Shown: in pieces, positions 26,718-35,718 of the stretch | Numbering within the stretch: position 1 is the stretch's first letter | Layout: each line of letters opens with the position of its first letter | Assembly: GCF_009856825.1 (NCBI RefSeq) | Contig: NZ_WVTD01000002.1 | Span: 186,001-250,000 of the forward strand | Direction: 5' to 3' | DNA from: Novosphingobium silvae | GTDB taxonomy: Bacteria > Pseudomonadota > Alphaproteobacteria > Sphingomonadales > Sphingomonadaceae | Length of the DNA: 64,000 nucleotides | The notes under the pieces: model-generated | Databases searched by the model: none | What the model was told of the DNA's origin: nothing | The model's input: the letters and a program-made list of their open reading frames with translations, nothing else | Translations under genes and position numbers: made by a program

Positions 26718-28409
26718 TCAGCCGAACTGGTTGCCTAGCCCGGCCGCATGCCTTGCAGCGATCCACCCGAAAGTCATCGATGGACCGACGCTTGCGCCGG
26801 CACCTGGATATACCCTGCCCATTGGCGAGGCCGTGGTGACGCCACAAGCATAGAGCCCCGGTATCGGGCGCCCATCCTCTCGCAGGACACGCGAATCGCA
26901 GTCGCACACCACGCCGCCGTAAGTGCCGACATCTCCAGGCACGATCGGGATCGCGTAGAACGGCGCCTTCTCGATCGTGCCCATGCACTGGTTTGGGCCG
27001 TTCTTGAAGAACGGGTCGCCCAGCCAGTTGTCGTAGGCACGTTCGCCCCGGTGGAAATCCTCGTCCCGGCCGCTGCGTACGAAGCCGTTCCACCGCGCAA
27101 CGGCACCACCAAGGGCCGCAGGCGGAACGCCGATCAGCGCCGCCAAAGCTTCCACCGTCTCAGCCCGGCGCATCCACCCGGACGCCAGCCACTTCTCCAT
27201 GTTCTTCTTCGCAGTGCCTTTTCCGGCAACGCCATACTCGTCCATGTACTGCTGATCCATGATCGCCCAGCTCGGGATCGCGGGCACCGTTCGGTTGCGC
27301 ACTAGCATGTTCTCGCAGAACTCCTCGTAGGATCCGCCCTCGTTCATGTAGCGTACGCCCGTTTGATCCACCTGGATGGCGTGAGGCTTGCCGGTGGTGC
27401 TCTGGGTTCCCGGCTTGACGTAGTCGGTGTCCCAACCGGGTGCCTCGCTCATCTGGAAGCCCACCATCTGATCCATCTGGGCAAGCTGCGCGCCCTTGGC
27501 GGCAAGCTCGATGTGCATGTCGCCCGTGTCGGTCTCGATCCCGTTCGACCATTTGGCCTGAGTGCCAGGCATGTACCGATCGCGCATCGCCTGATTCATC
27601 GCGAAGCCCCCGGCGTTGATCAGGATCCCCAGCCGCGCGCCCACCCGCCATGGCCTGCCGTCCCTTGCAGTGATGACCCCGACCGATCGGTCCCCGTCCA
27701 TGATCAACTCGCTGACGGGTGACCCGGTACGTATCTCGGCCGCCTTCCGGTCCAGCACCGCCTTCAGCATGCGGCCCTGCAGCGCTGCGCCTGCGGTGAC
27801 CCAGTGCTTGCCCGTCAGCTTCCCCGCCACGAACTTCAGGGCGATCTTGAGGAAGATCCTCTTGATCTTCCACGAGTGCTTCATGAACGGCAGTTTCATG
27901 CCGTCGTCGAGCCGGACGGGCACTTCGAGGAAGCCCTGGCGCAGCTTGGACGCCCAGTCCTTTCCCAGCTCGTTCTTGTCGAAAGGCAGTGCCGTCACGG
28001 TGCGGCTCGTCTTCACCCCGCCTGGCAGCTCGTCGTAGTAATCTGGCCAGAAGGTGGATCCGCGTTCCATCTTCACGCCCTGACCGACAATGAAGTCCAG
28101 CATCTTGGGCGCCTCGACGGCATATGTCCGACGCCGCGCGGGACTGGTGCCGGGCGAGTCCGGCCCGTCGGGAACCACGGCATCCAGGTAGCGGCAGGCC
28201 TGCTCGAGGCTGTCTTCCCCAGGGTTCATGAAGCGATTGGCGGGAATCCACATGACCCCGCCCGACTTGCACGTGGTTCCACCCACCCATTGTGCCTTCT
28301 CGAGGATGACGACGGACTTGCCCGCCTGCTTCATCAGCAGCGCGGACGCCATCGATCCGGCACCGCTGCCCACGACCACCCAGTCGAAAACCTCGTCGAA
28401 CTGCGCCAT
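26718..28409 (-). CDS. FAD-dependent oxidoreductase (3-ketosteroid dehydrogenase / fumarate reductase family)
   Basis: 563 residues. N-terminal dinucleotide motif WVVVGSGAGSMASALLMKQAG (G14-x-G16-x-G18) with acidic residue E37, then VGGTTCKSGGVMWIPANR. The C-terminal FAD segment shows LYACGVTTASPMGRVYPGAGASVGPSMTFGWIAARH. This architecture is shared by 3-ketosteroid delta-1/delta-4 dehydrogenases and soluble fumarate-reductase-like flavoproteins. The catabolic neighbours favour alpha,beta-dehydrogenation of a cyclic ketone, but substrate is inferred. It diverges from the enoyl-CoA hydratase gene. Confidence 0.85.
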   Translation of the reverse strand: MAQFDEVFDWVVVGSGAGSMASALLMKQAGKSVVILEKAQWVGGTTCKSGGVMWIPANRFMNPGEDSLEQACRYLDAVVPDGPDSPGTSPARRRTYAVEAPKMLDFIVGQGVKMERGSTFWPDYYDELPGGVKTSRTVTALPFDKNELGKDWASKLRQGFLEVPVRLDDGMKLPFMKHSWKIKRIFLKIALKFVAGKLTGKHWVTAGAALQGRMLKAVLDRKAAEIRTGSPVSELIMDGDRSVGVITARDGRPWRVGARLGILINAGGFAMNQAMRDRYMPGTQAKWSNGIETDTGDMHIELAAKGAQLAQMDQMVGFQMSEAPGWDTDYVKPGTQSTTGKPHAIQVDQTGVRYMNEGGSYEEFCENMLVRNRTVPAIPSWAIMDQQYMDEYGVAGKGTAKKNMEKWLASGWMRRAETVEALAALIGVPPAALGGAVARWNGFVRSGRDEDFHRGERAYDNWLGDPFFKNGPNQCMGTIEKAPFYAIPIVPGDVGTYGGVVCDCDSRVLREDGRPIPGLYACGVTTASPMGRVYPGAGASVGPSMTFGWIAARHAAGLGNQFG

Positions 28410-28612
28410 GGTGCCTGCTCCTCTGCCCGTCGTGCTGCGCTGCTGCGCATGCGTTCAGCCCGGTAGATCGGACTTAGGCTCCTTTGGCAACGAGGTGGCG
28501 GCTTGCAGCCGCAGGTTTCGCCCGGGCGAAACGTTGGCATTCCGATGCCTTTTCCCGTGGCCACGGCGATGCCGCTGCTATGAAGGGGAGCAGAGAGAGG
28601 AAGCGCTGCCAG

Positions 28613-29422
28613 ATGAACGATATCATGCCCGCCCTGCCCGCCTTGAAGACAATCGAGATAACCCGCGAAGGCCGGTTGCTGCGCATGACCTTCAATCGCC
28701 CGGACGCGCTCAACGCCATAAATCTCCAGCTTCACGACGATATGGCTGAGGCGATGTTGTTCGCCCAGGTGGACACCGGATCTGACGTGATCGTTCTTAC
28801 GGGGGCGGGGCGCGCCTTCTCCGCCGGAGGTGATCTCGACCACATCGAAAAGAACGCTCGCAATCCGCATCTTTTCGACCACGAAACCCGTGTCGCCAAG
28901 CGGATCGTGTCTACCATGCTCGACATCGACAAGCCTGTGATCTGCCGGATGAACGGCCATGCGGTAGGCCTTGGTGCCACGTTGGCGCTGCTGTGCGACG
29001 TGATCTTCGCCGCCGAGGGGGCACGGATCGGCGACCCCCACGTCAGCCTTGGACTGGTTGCCGGAGACGGCGGCGCGGTTATCTGGGCACAGCGGATCGG
29101 GCTTACCCGCGCGAAGGAATACCTCCTCACGGGAGAGCTGCTCACTGCAGCGAAGGCCGCCGAGATCGGCCTCGTCAACCACTGCGTCCCTGCCGACGAA
29201 CTCGACGCACGGGTCGATGCCTTCTGCGCAAATCTGCTGAAAGGCGCCACGGTCGCCATTCGGGCGACGAAAATCCTGACCAACCTCGAACTCAAGCGCC
29301 TGGCGACCTCGCTGATGGACGCGGGCATCGCCTATGAAAGCCTCAGCGTCCGAAGCGCGGACCACCTTGAAGGTATTCAGGCGCTGAAGGAGAAGCGGCT
29401 CCCCCGCTTCATCGGACGATAG
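28613..29422 (+). CDS. Enoyl-CoA hydratase/isomerase family protein
   Basis: 269 residues, crotonase fold. The CoA-binding oxyanion segments are seen: GAGRAFSAGGDLDHIEK and MNGHAVGLGATLALLCD. The residue after Pro in the usual PE-x-x-LG motif is His (DPHVSLGLVAGDGG), so one canonical hydratase Glu is missing; an isomerase, hydrolase or retro-Claisen role is possible. The start MNDIMPALP was chosen over an in-frame ATG at 28580. Divergent from the FAD oxidoreductase gene. Confidence 0.85.
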   Translation: MNDIMPALPALKTIEITREGRLLRMTFNRPDALNAINLQLHDDMAEAMLFAQVDTGSDVIVLTGAGRAFSAGGDLDHIEKNARNPHLFDHETRVAKRIVSTMLDIDKPVICRMNGHAVGLGATLALLCDVIFAAEGARIGDPHVSLGLVAGDGGAVIWAQRIGLTRAKEYLLTGELLTAAKAAEIGLVNHCVPADELDARVDAFCANLLKGATVAIRATKILTNLELKRLATSLMDAGIAYESLSVRSADHLEGIQALKEKRLPRFIGR

Positions 29423-29530
29423 GCCGAGCGCCGAACAGGGGCTGAAGGTACGGGGATGAACCGCTACTCGCCCCTCCGCAGTAAGCAGGGGCACCGACCC
29501 CCCGTTTCCCGTTCAAAGTGGATTTCTCCG

Positions 29531-29863
29531 TTATCGTGGAACCACGCGTTCGCCCAGTTCGGTGAACAGCGCGGTGTAGCAGGTGCCGAAATCCTGCGCG
29601 TCGCTATGGGTCAGCTCTCCCGCCTGCGAAGCCGCCCCAAGCGCGCCTAGGAAAGCGGCCGGATTTTCCGCCTCCACGTCGTAGATGGCGAGGAACTCGT
29701 TCTCGTCGCTGCCCATCACCCTGGCGGCAAGCTCGTACCGCTGCGCTCCTGCCATGCCGAAATTGTTCACGAGCTCAGGCAGGTGCTTGGTATCATACCA
29801 CTCATGGTACTCCGCTTCCCGGCCGGGCTGCGGGCGAGTGAGTGCGACAAGCTTCATTTTCAT
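29531..29863 (-). CDS. Small dimeric alpha-beta-barrel-type protein
   Basis: 110 residues with an AGGAGAGATG ribosome site. The pattern MKLVALTRPQPGREAEYHEWYDTKHLPELV followed by GAQRYELAARV, EFLAIYDVEAENPAAFLGALG resembles EthD/DUF4286-type ferredoxin-like folds. Such proteins accompany degradation gene clusters, but their reaction is unknown. It converges on the enoyl-CoA hydratase gene. Confidence 0.75.
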   Translation of the reverse strand: MKMKLVALTRPQPGREAEYHEWYDTKHLPELVNNFGMAGAQRYELAARVMGSDENEFLAIYDVEAENPAAFLGALGAASQAGELTHSDAQDFGTCYTALFTELGERVVPR

Positions 29864-30119
29864 GGCATCTCTCCTGATTGCTGCGGCCAGCATCCTCCCG
29901 CCCTGACATTCATGCAAGGGGCCGCTCTACAAGCCCCAAAACCATCGCCCCGCCGTGCTTCTGCCGGCGGATAGTAAGGGAATGGACCAGGGGGCGCGCG
30001 ACCATTGAAGCGCGTTTTACGTCAGCATCGCACTCATACTGAGGCCCAGTCAGACGACAGAACGCGGTTCAAAAGCTTGCGGGTTCATCACACCGGAGCG
30101 TCATGCCGACAGGCGCCTG

Positions 30120-31217
30120 TCAATTTCCAGCAGCGGTTCCCTTGCCAAGCATCGTCCGGGCGACGTTCAGGAAGGCGACGGTGTCTGCCTGGGCTGAAGG
30201 AATGGCTTTGCGGAAAGTGGCGAAGCCGTGGATCAGCCCCTTGCCTTCATAGAACGCGGTCGGAACGCCTGCTTCCACCAGCTTCGCCGCATAGGCCCGC
30301 CCCTGATCGCGCAGGGGATCGAGCGACGCGGTGACGAGCACGGTCGGCGGCAGACCGGCAAGACTGCCCAGGATCGGAGAGGCCCGCAGGCTCTTTGCAT
30401 CGGCTGCATAGTGCCGGGTGAAGCTTGCCATGCTCTTGGCGTCGAGCATGTAGCCTTCGCCCAGCTCCGAGTTGGACGGGTACTGCTTGATGAAGTCGGT
30501 GGCGGGGTAGATCGGTATCTGCATGACGACTGGGACTGCCGCGGGCCTGTCGCGCAGCGCTGCCGCCGTCACCAGCGTGAGATTGCCGCCCGCGCTGTCG
30601 CCGCTGAGGACGAGACCCGTGAACTCGCGTCCGAACGCCTCGCCGTTCGCTGCGACCCAGCGTGCGGCCGCCTCCCCGTCGTCCGGCGCGGCAGGCCACG
30701 GGTTTTCAGGCGCCAGCCGATACTCCACCGAGACGACCGGAAGGTCCAGTTGGCGGGAGATCTCGGCCGCAAGGCCGGCGTGGGTGTCGATGCTGCCAAG
30801 GACATAACCGCCGCCGTGATAGAACACGACTACCGGACCTGGCGTCCGTTCAGCGCGAACGTCGAACAGGCGCAGCGCGATGGCGCCTCCCGGGCCGGGC
30901 ATCGTCAGGTCCTTCGTCATGACGTCGCCCATGGGTAGGTCCTGTTGCGACATGGCCGCAAGCGCGGCAGGCGGCAGCTTGTGGATCTGTTCCAGCATCT
31001 CGCGCGTGAAATCCGGCTGCGGCTTAGCGTAGAAAGCGCGCAGATAAGCCTGCACATCCGCCCGAACATAGGGTTCGGCAGTCTGGGAGTGCGGCGCCGT
31101 GTCGTGAGTGGCAGCCGATGACGCCTTGTCTGCCTCGGCAATGACCGGGGCTGACGCGACAAGCGCGGCACCCATGGCAAGCAGCAGGCGGAAGGCGGGC
31201 TTTCTCGGCATTTTCAT
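30120..31217 (-). CDS. Exported alpha/beta hydrolase (HSL-type esterase)
   Basis: 365 residues. N-terminal signal peptide MKMPRKPAFRLLLAMGAALVASAPVIAEA indicates export. The catalytic domain is of the hormone-sensitive-lipase family: oxyanion HGGG (VVFYHGGGYVLGS), nucleophile GDSAGG, DPLRDQG for the acid and HGFATF for the His. A GGGAGTGG ribosome site supports the chosen start, though the frame is open upstream. It likely hydrolyses esters or lactones in the periplasm. Confidence 0.88.
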   Translation of the reverse strand: MKMPRKPAFRLLLAMGAALVASAPVIAEADKASSAATHDTAPHSQTAEPYVRADVQAYLRAFYAKPQPDFTREMLEQIHKLPPAALAAMSQQDLPMGDVMTKDLTMPGPGGAIALRLFDVRAERTPGPVVVFYHGGGYVLGSIDTHAGLAAEISRQLDLPVVSVEYRLAPENPWPAAPDDGEAAARWVAANGEAFGREFTGLVLSGDSAGGNLTLVTAAALRDRPAAVPVVMQIPIYPATDFIKQYPSNSELGEGYMLDAKSMASFTRHYAADAKSLRASPILGSLAGLPPTVLVTASLDPLRDQGRAYAAKLVEAGVPTAFYEGKGLIHGFATFRKAIPSAQADTVAFLNVARTMLGKGTAAGN

Positions 31218-31584
31218 CGTCCACTCCCTCTCGAACATAGATTTTCCCTGAACGTTGCAGTGCCCTGTGCGGATCAACAGTCCCGCACCGGCTCCCGCCG
31301 TGTTCAATCGACAATCTCGCAGGAAAGCGCGCCAAGGCAATAGAAGGTAAGCGCCGCCGAAATTTCGCGATGCCAGGCAGCCGCAGCGCGATACTCGCGG
31401 CGCATCGTCCCGAACTCGACCAAGCTGCGCAGCACCGCCGCCCGGTGAGTTCACCCGAAATCATTAGCCCTCATCGCGCGGGCCTCAAATGCCTTCAAGC
31501 ACGGTGCGAAGGACCACCAAGGCGTGCTTCGTACATTCGTCTCCGTGAAGACAGCGGCGCTCTCGCCGTCAGCCGGGAAAGACT
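31218..31584. other. Intergenic region upstream of the esterase gene
   Basis: Holds the promoter region of the esterase and the 3' flank of the PBP gene. The only structure noticed is AAGCACG ... CGTGCTT, a 7-bp inverted repeat at about 31497-31530 with no U-tract. No convincing gene was found in it. Confidence 0.5.
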
Positions 31585-34134
31585 TCAGTACACACCGCCT
31601 TGTTGCTCGGCGAAGTTGCCGGTGTCACCGTGATGAACGGCAGCAGCCCGTTCGCGCACCTCGCGAGCATTGCGGATCTGCGCCACGAGAGCGTCACGAC
31701 GACGGGTGAACTCGTCTTCGGCGGTGTACTGGCGCGGCTCGGTATCCGGCTTGAAGGCCTCCCAGATCACGGCTGCTTTCGGCTCGTCGCCCGGCTCCGC
31801 ACCCATGACCCGCTTCCCGGTCACACGATCGATCCGGACCATCCGGATTCCTGCCGGAGCAACGAAAGGCTGGCTGGTCCAGCGATCGCGCGTTGCCTCG
31901 ACTACATCCTTGAATATCGGCGCGGCGATGCGGCCGCCCTGAGCATAACCACCAAGCGAGCGCGGCGAATCGTAACCCATGTAGACACCGCCTACGTAAT
32001 CCTGGTTGCCGCCCATGAACCACACGTCGGTGGGGCCGTTGGTCGTCCCGGTCTTGCCGAACAGCGGAAGCTTCAGATCCCGCAGGCGCTCCGCCGTGCC
32101 ACGGGTGACGACGCCTTCGAGCATGTGGACCACCTGATAAGCCGTCGCGGCATCAAGCACCTGCTTGCCCTTGCGCTGGACGCGCGGCATCGGTTTGCCG
32201 TCCCACTGCGCCATGTTGCACGCGTCGCACTGGCCGCGATCGGCCCGCCAGATCACCTTGCCGTTGCGGTCCTGAACATAGTCAATCACCGAACCCGAGA
32301 ACTGCACGCCGTTGTTGGCGAGCGCGGCGTAGGCGTTGATCATACGCGCAACCGTGGTCTCTCCCGCGCCCAGGGCGAAGGACAGATACGACTTGTAGTC
32401 GCCGATGCCGACATTGTGGAAAGTGCGCGTGACCTTCTTCATGCCGACATCGTTGGCAACGCGCACGGTCATCAGGTTGCGCGACTGCTCAAGACCCCAG
32501 CGCATGGTGTGGCTGCCAGAACCGCCCGCGCCGCCGAAGTTGCGGAAGCACTTGTTGCCCAGGCCCGCACCCTGGAACACGCAGAATGTGCCGTCCAGCA
32601 CCTGAGTGGCGGGCGTCATGCCGTTCTGCAGCGCGGTTGCGTACACGAACGGCTTGATCGTGGAACCGGGCTGGCGCTCGGCCTGGACGGCGCGGTTGAA
32701 CGAGTCCAGACCGGAATCGAAGCCACCCTGCATCGCGACGATGCGCCCCGTAGCCGGTTGCTCGATGACCATGCCACCCGAGACTTCGGGCACGCCCCGC
32801 AGAGCCCACGCCCCGCCTCCCAAAGGAGCGGCCGTCACGAGATCGCCGGCCCTTGCACGCTCGGGTATGTTGGTCAGGGTGCCGATATCGCCGTCCGAGA
32901 ACCCGATGCGTCCGCTTCCGGTGCCGGCAGCCGGCGCTTCCAGGATCACGCCGACGCGCCAATCCTTGTAGTCGACCGTCTTGTTGGCGACGACCAACTG
33001 CGACTGCCAGTTCTCTAGATCGTCAAGATGGGCAATCGGCCCCACCCAGCCCCTGTTGCCGTGGTAGCGCAGCAGCCCTGCGCGCAACGCGTCGCGCACG
33101 GCCTTCTGCATTGCGGTGTCGAGCGACGTGCGCACCCAGAGACCGCCTGCGTAGACGCTGTTTGGCCCGTCCTCCGCCTTCTCGCCGTAACGGTCGATGA
33201 GACGGCGGCGCACTTCCTCCACGAAATAGCCATTGGACGGCTCGTATGCATTTCCACGCTGGGTGACGAGGCCGAGCGGCTCCGCCTTGGCCGCAGCCGC
33301 CGCCTGCTCGGTGGCCCAGCCATTGCGGACCATCTGGTCGAGCACCCAGTTGCGCCGCTCGATCGCGCGCGCCTCGTTCTTCCTGCGCCCGTAGACTTCG
33401 GGCGCACGCGGAAGGATCGCCAGGAATGCGGCCTGGCTTAGCGTCAGGTCCTCCACGTCCCGGTCGAAGTAGGCGCGCGACGCCGCCTGCACACCGAACG
33501 AGCGTCTGCCGAGCGGGATTTCGTTGAGGTAGAGTTCGAGTATCTGCTGCTTGGTCAGTACGCCTTCGATACGGCGGGCCAGCACCATCTCCTTGAGCTT
33601 GCGAGTGACGGAATACTCGTCGCCGATTAGGATGTTCTTGGCCACCTGCTGCGTGATCGTCGAACCGCCCTTGGCGCGCACGCCGGTGCCGTACTTCGAG
33701 GCATAATCGACCACCGCGCCGGCCAGGCCGCCGATGTCGACGCCGCCATGCGACCAGAAGGTGCGATCCTCGGCCGAGAGGAAGGCGTTGACGAGCGGCC
33801 GCGGGAAATCGACGTAGCGCAACTGCACCCGCCTTTCCCGTGCATAGGAATAGACGATTTCGCCATCCATGCCGCGCACCATCGTTGGCAAGGGCGGCTG
33901 GTATTCCAGCAGCTTGCCTGCGTCCGGCATGTCGCGCGTCAGGACGACCCAAAAACCGGTAAGCCCCACGAGGCCGGCCAGGCACACATAGCTGAACCGT
34001 CGCAGCCACTTGCGCTCACGCCATGCCTTTCCAACCGACCGCCTGAGGCCGGCGATGCCGCCACTGGCTTCGCGGCGGATGCGGAAGGTCGCGTCTTCGG
34101 GAGGCTGCTCGCCGGGGTCGTTCGCGTCGGTCAT
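31585..34134 (-). CDS. Penicillin-binding protein 1A (bifunctional)
   Basis: 849 residues. N-terminal cytoplasmic tail, one membrane helix at about residues 45-65 (LCLAGLVGLTGFWVVL-like), then a GT51 glycosyltransferase domain with the catalytic Glu in SAEDRTFWSHGGVD and GGSTITQQVAKNIL. The transpeptidase domain has SxxK (PGSTIKPFVYA), SxN (EQSRNLMTVRVA) and KTG (FGKTGTTNGPTDVWFMGG). It polymerises and cross-links peptidoglycan. An OB-like insert precedes the transpeptidase part. Follows the amidase gene on the same strand. Confidence 0.93.
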   Translation of the reverse strand: MTDANDPGEQPPEDATFRIRREASGGIAGLRRSVGKAWRERKWLRRFSYVCLAGLVGLTGFWVVLTRDMPDAGKLLEYQPPLPTMVRGMDGEIVYSYARERRVQLRYVDFPRPLVNAFLSAEDRTFWSHGGVDIGGLAGAVVDYASKYGTGVRAKGGSTITQQVAKNILIGDEYSVTRKLKEMVLARRIEGVLTKQQILELYLNEIPLGRRSFGVQAASRAYFDRDVEDLTLSQAAFLAILPRAPEVYGRRKNEARAIERRNWVLDQMVRNGWATEQAAAAAKAEPLGLVTQRGNAYEPSNGYFVEEVRRRLIDRYGEKAEDGPNSVYAGGLWVRTSLDTAMQKAVRDALRAGLLRYHGNRGWVGPIAHLDDLENWQSQLVVANKTVDYKDWRVGVILEAPAAGTGSGRIGFSDGDIGTLTNIPERARAGDLVTAAPLGGGAWALRGVPEVSGGMVIEQPATGRIVAMQGGFDSGLDSFNRAVQAERQPGSTIKPFVYATALQNGMTPATQVLDGTFCVFQGAGLGNKCFRNFGGAGGSGSHTMRWGLEQSRNLMTVRVANDVGMKKVTRTFHNVGIGDYKSYLSFALGAGETTVARMINAYAALANNGVQFSGSVIDYVQDRNGKVIWRADRGQCDACNMAQWDGKPMPRVQRKGKQVLDAATAYQVVHMLEGVVTRGTAERLRDLKLPLFGKTGTTNGPTDVWFMGGNQDYVGGVYMGYDSPRSLGGYAQGGRIAAPIFKDVVEATRDRWTSQPFVAPAGIRMVRIDRVTGKRVMGAEPGDEPKAAVIWEAFKPDTEPRQYTAEDEFTRRRDALVAQIRNAREVRERAAAVHHGDTGNFAEQQGGVY

Positions 34135-34198
34135 TGCGTTCGCCCTCTAGCACGGCCCTTTTACGCAAGGCCAGATGCCTTGGCAGCGAAGCGCGCGA

Positions 34199-35068
34199 TC
34201 AGGCACCGGATCGCCGCGCGAAGTAGGCGCGGATCGCGCGGGCAGCTGCATTCGCAAGCGCCTCCTGCCCCTTGCGCGATCCCAGCACCTGCGCATCTTC
34301 CGCATTGTTGATGTAACCGGTCTCGAACAGGATCGAGGGAATATCCGGAGCCTTCAGCACCGCCAGCGCCGCAGTTTCGGGTTGCTCGCGGTGGAGCCCC
34401 TTGCCGCTCTCGGACAGTTCACGCAGGAGCAGGGTCGCGGCCTGAGTGGAACCTGCTTGTGCCCGGCGCTGCGAAAGGTCGAGGAGGATCGCACCGACGC
34501 TTGCGTTCGCCTCGGAAAGAGCGATCCCGTTGATCCGGTCCGCGCCGTTCTCGCGCCGGGCAAGCCGCGTCGCCGCGTCGCTCGAACCTCTTTCGGAAAG
34601 GACGTAGACGCTCGCTCCGCGCGCCGAATCGCTTTCAGCACTGTCGGCATGGATGGAAATGAAAAGGTCCGCGTTCAATCGTCTGGCAATGTCGGGCCTG
34701 TCGGCCAGCGCGATGAAGCGGTCGGTGTCGCGGGTGAGCGCGACCCGCAAGCCACCACCCTCCAGAAGTCGCTGCCGCAGCGACAGCGCAATGTGCAGCG
34801 CCACTGCCTTCTCCTGGAGCCCGCCGTGCCCTGCCCCCGGATCGAAGCCGCCATGCCCCGGATCGATGACCACCAGCGGCCGGCTGGCGTCCGCTGGGCC
34901 GTCAACTCGCGGAAGGCCGACTGGTGCGTCTATGCTTGGAAGGTCGAAGCGCACCACATAGTCGAACGCCCCCGTTCGCGGTGCGATCACCCCCTTGGTC
35001 ACAAGCACGCAGAGCAGTATTGCGACAGGGATGCAAAGAAGCAGGATCATCTGCAGAGCGCGCGACAT
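34199..35068 (-). CDS. N-acetylmuramoyl-L-alanine amidase
   Basis: 289 residues. An N-terminal hydrophobic segment (ILLLCIPVAILLCVLV) is a signal peptide or anchor. The Amidase_3 domain follows with zinc ligands in VVIDPGHGGFDPGAGH, LFISIHADSAE and the catalytic Glu in LFETGYINNAED. It cleaves the stem peptide from muramic acid, helping cell separation. No AMIN domain. Gene order amidase-PBP1A on one strand suggests a shared transcript (64 bp apart). Confidence 0.9.
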   Translation of the reverse strand: MSRALQMILLLCIPVAILLCVLVTKGVIAPRTGAFDYVVRFDLPSIDAPVGLPRVDGPADASRPLVVIDPGHGGFDPGAGHGGLQEKAVALHIALSLRQRLLEGGGLRVALTRDTDRFIALADRPDIARRLNADLFISIHADSAESDSARGASVYVLSERGSSDAATRLARRENGADRINGIALSEANASVGAILLDLSQRRAQAGSTQAATLLLRELSESGKGLHREQPETAALAVLKAPDIPSILFETGYINNAEDAQVLGSRKGQEALANAAARAIRAYFARRSGA

Positions 35069-35718
35069 GGCCGATTGACTAGGTCTACATCATCCGCTCC
35101 GCAATCGCCTGCGCCCCGGCTTTCCCACCGATTTCTGCGGATCGCCGCGCGGCAAACGGCGGCGGGTCCAAGGAACTTGCCGTGGTGGAACTTGGATGCT
35201 ACGCCTGTCACACCGAGGCCATGCTTTCGGTCCTCGCATTCCGGAACAACATCACCATATGGTGCCGGGCAAGGACCGGTTCAGTATGCCCCGGCGCCAG
35301 GGAACCGGGAATCCTTCCGGAAGACCTCACAGGTTGAAGCGAGCCATGAGAAGCCAATTGCCGCCCTGCCAGCCGACGCCCGACCGGGCGGTGGCGGCGT
35401 GGTCGCAATTTTCCGCGCGTGCCTTTACGCCGCGCGATCTTCCCCTCGCAGACACATGCGCACGCCTGCTGCCAATTGCTCGCAGGTCAGCTCATACTTT
35501 CGCCGCGCACGAGGCGCTGGATTGCCTCGTCTCTTCGCCGCTTCGGAAGCGGCAGATGCAAACGCACGAACATGCCCGCGAAACGTCGCGCCGAACAATG
35601 GGCCTCGCCGCAAACGGCTGGGCCTTCTTCGCGCTTCGGGGCAAATCCGCAGACAACGAACACAATCGCGCTCCCCTGGCTGATCCGGCCGGGCGTGAGC
35701 GCGCACGGAGACTATCAA
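35069..35718 (+). promoter_or_regulatory. Long leader region upstream of rne
   Basis: 650 bases between the divergent amidase and rne starts. The region is GC-rich and carries several open frames on both strands with poor start sites; none looks like a real gene. In other bacteria RNase E mRNA has a long 5' leader used for autoregulation, so a regulatory leader is a fair inference. No specific stem-loop was identified by eye. Confidence 0.3.

Noticed and set aside
34175..35683. A 502-codon plus-strand frame across the amidase gene and the rne leader
   Set aside because: Overlaps the amidase on the other strand and has no domain; the true rne start is at 35719.
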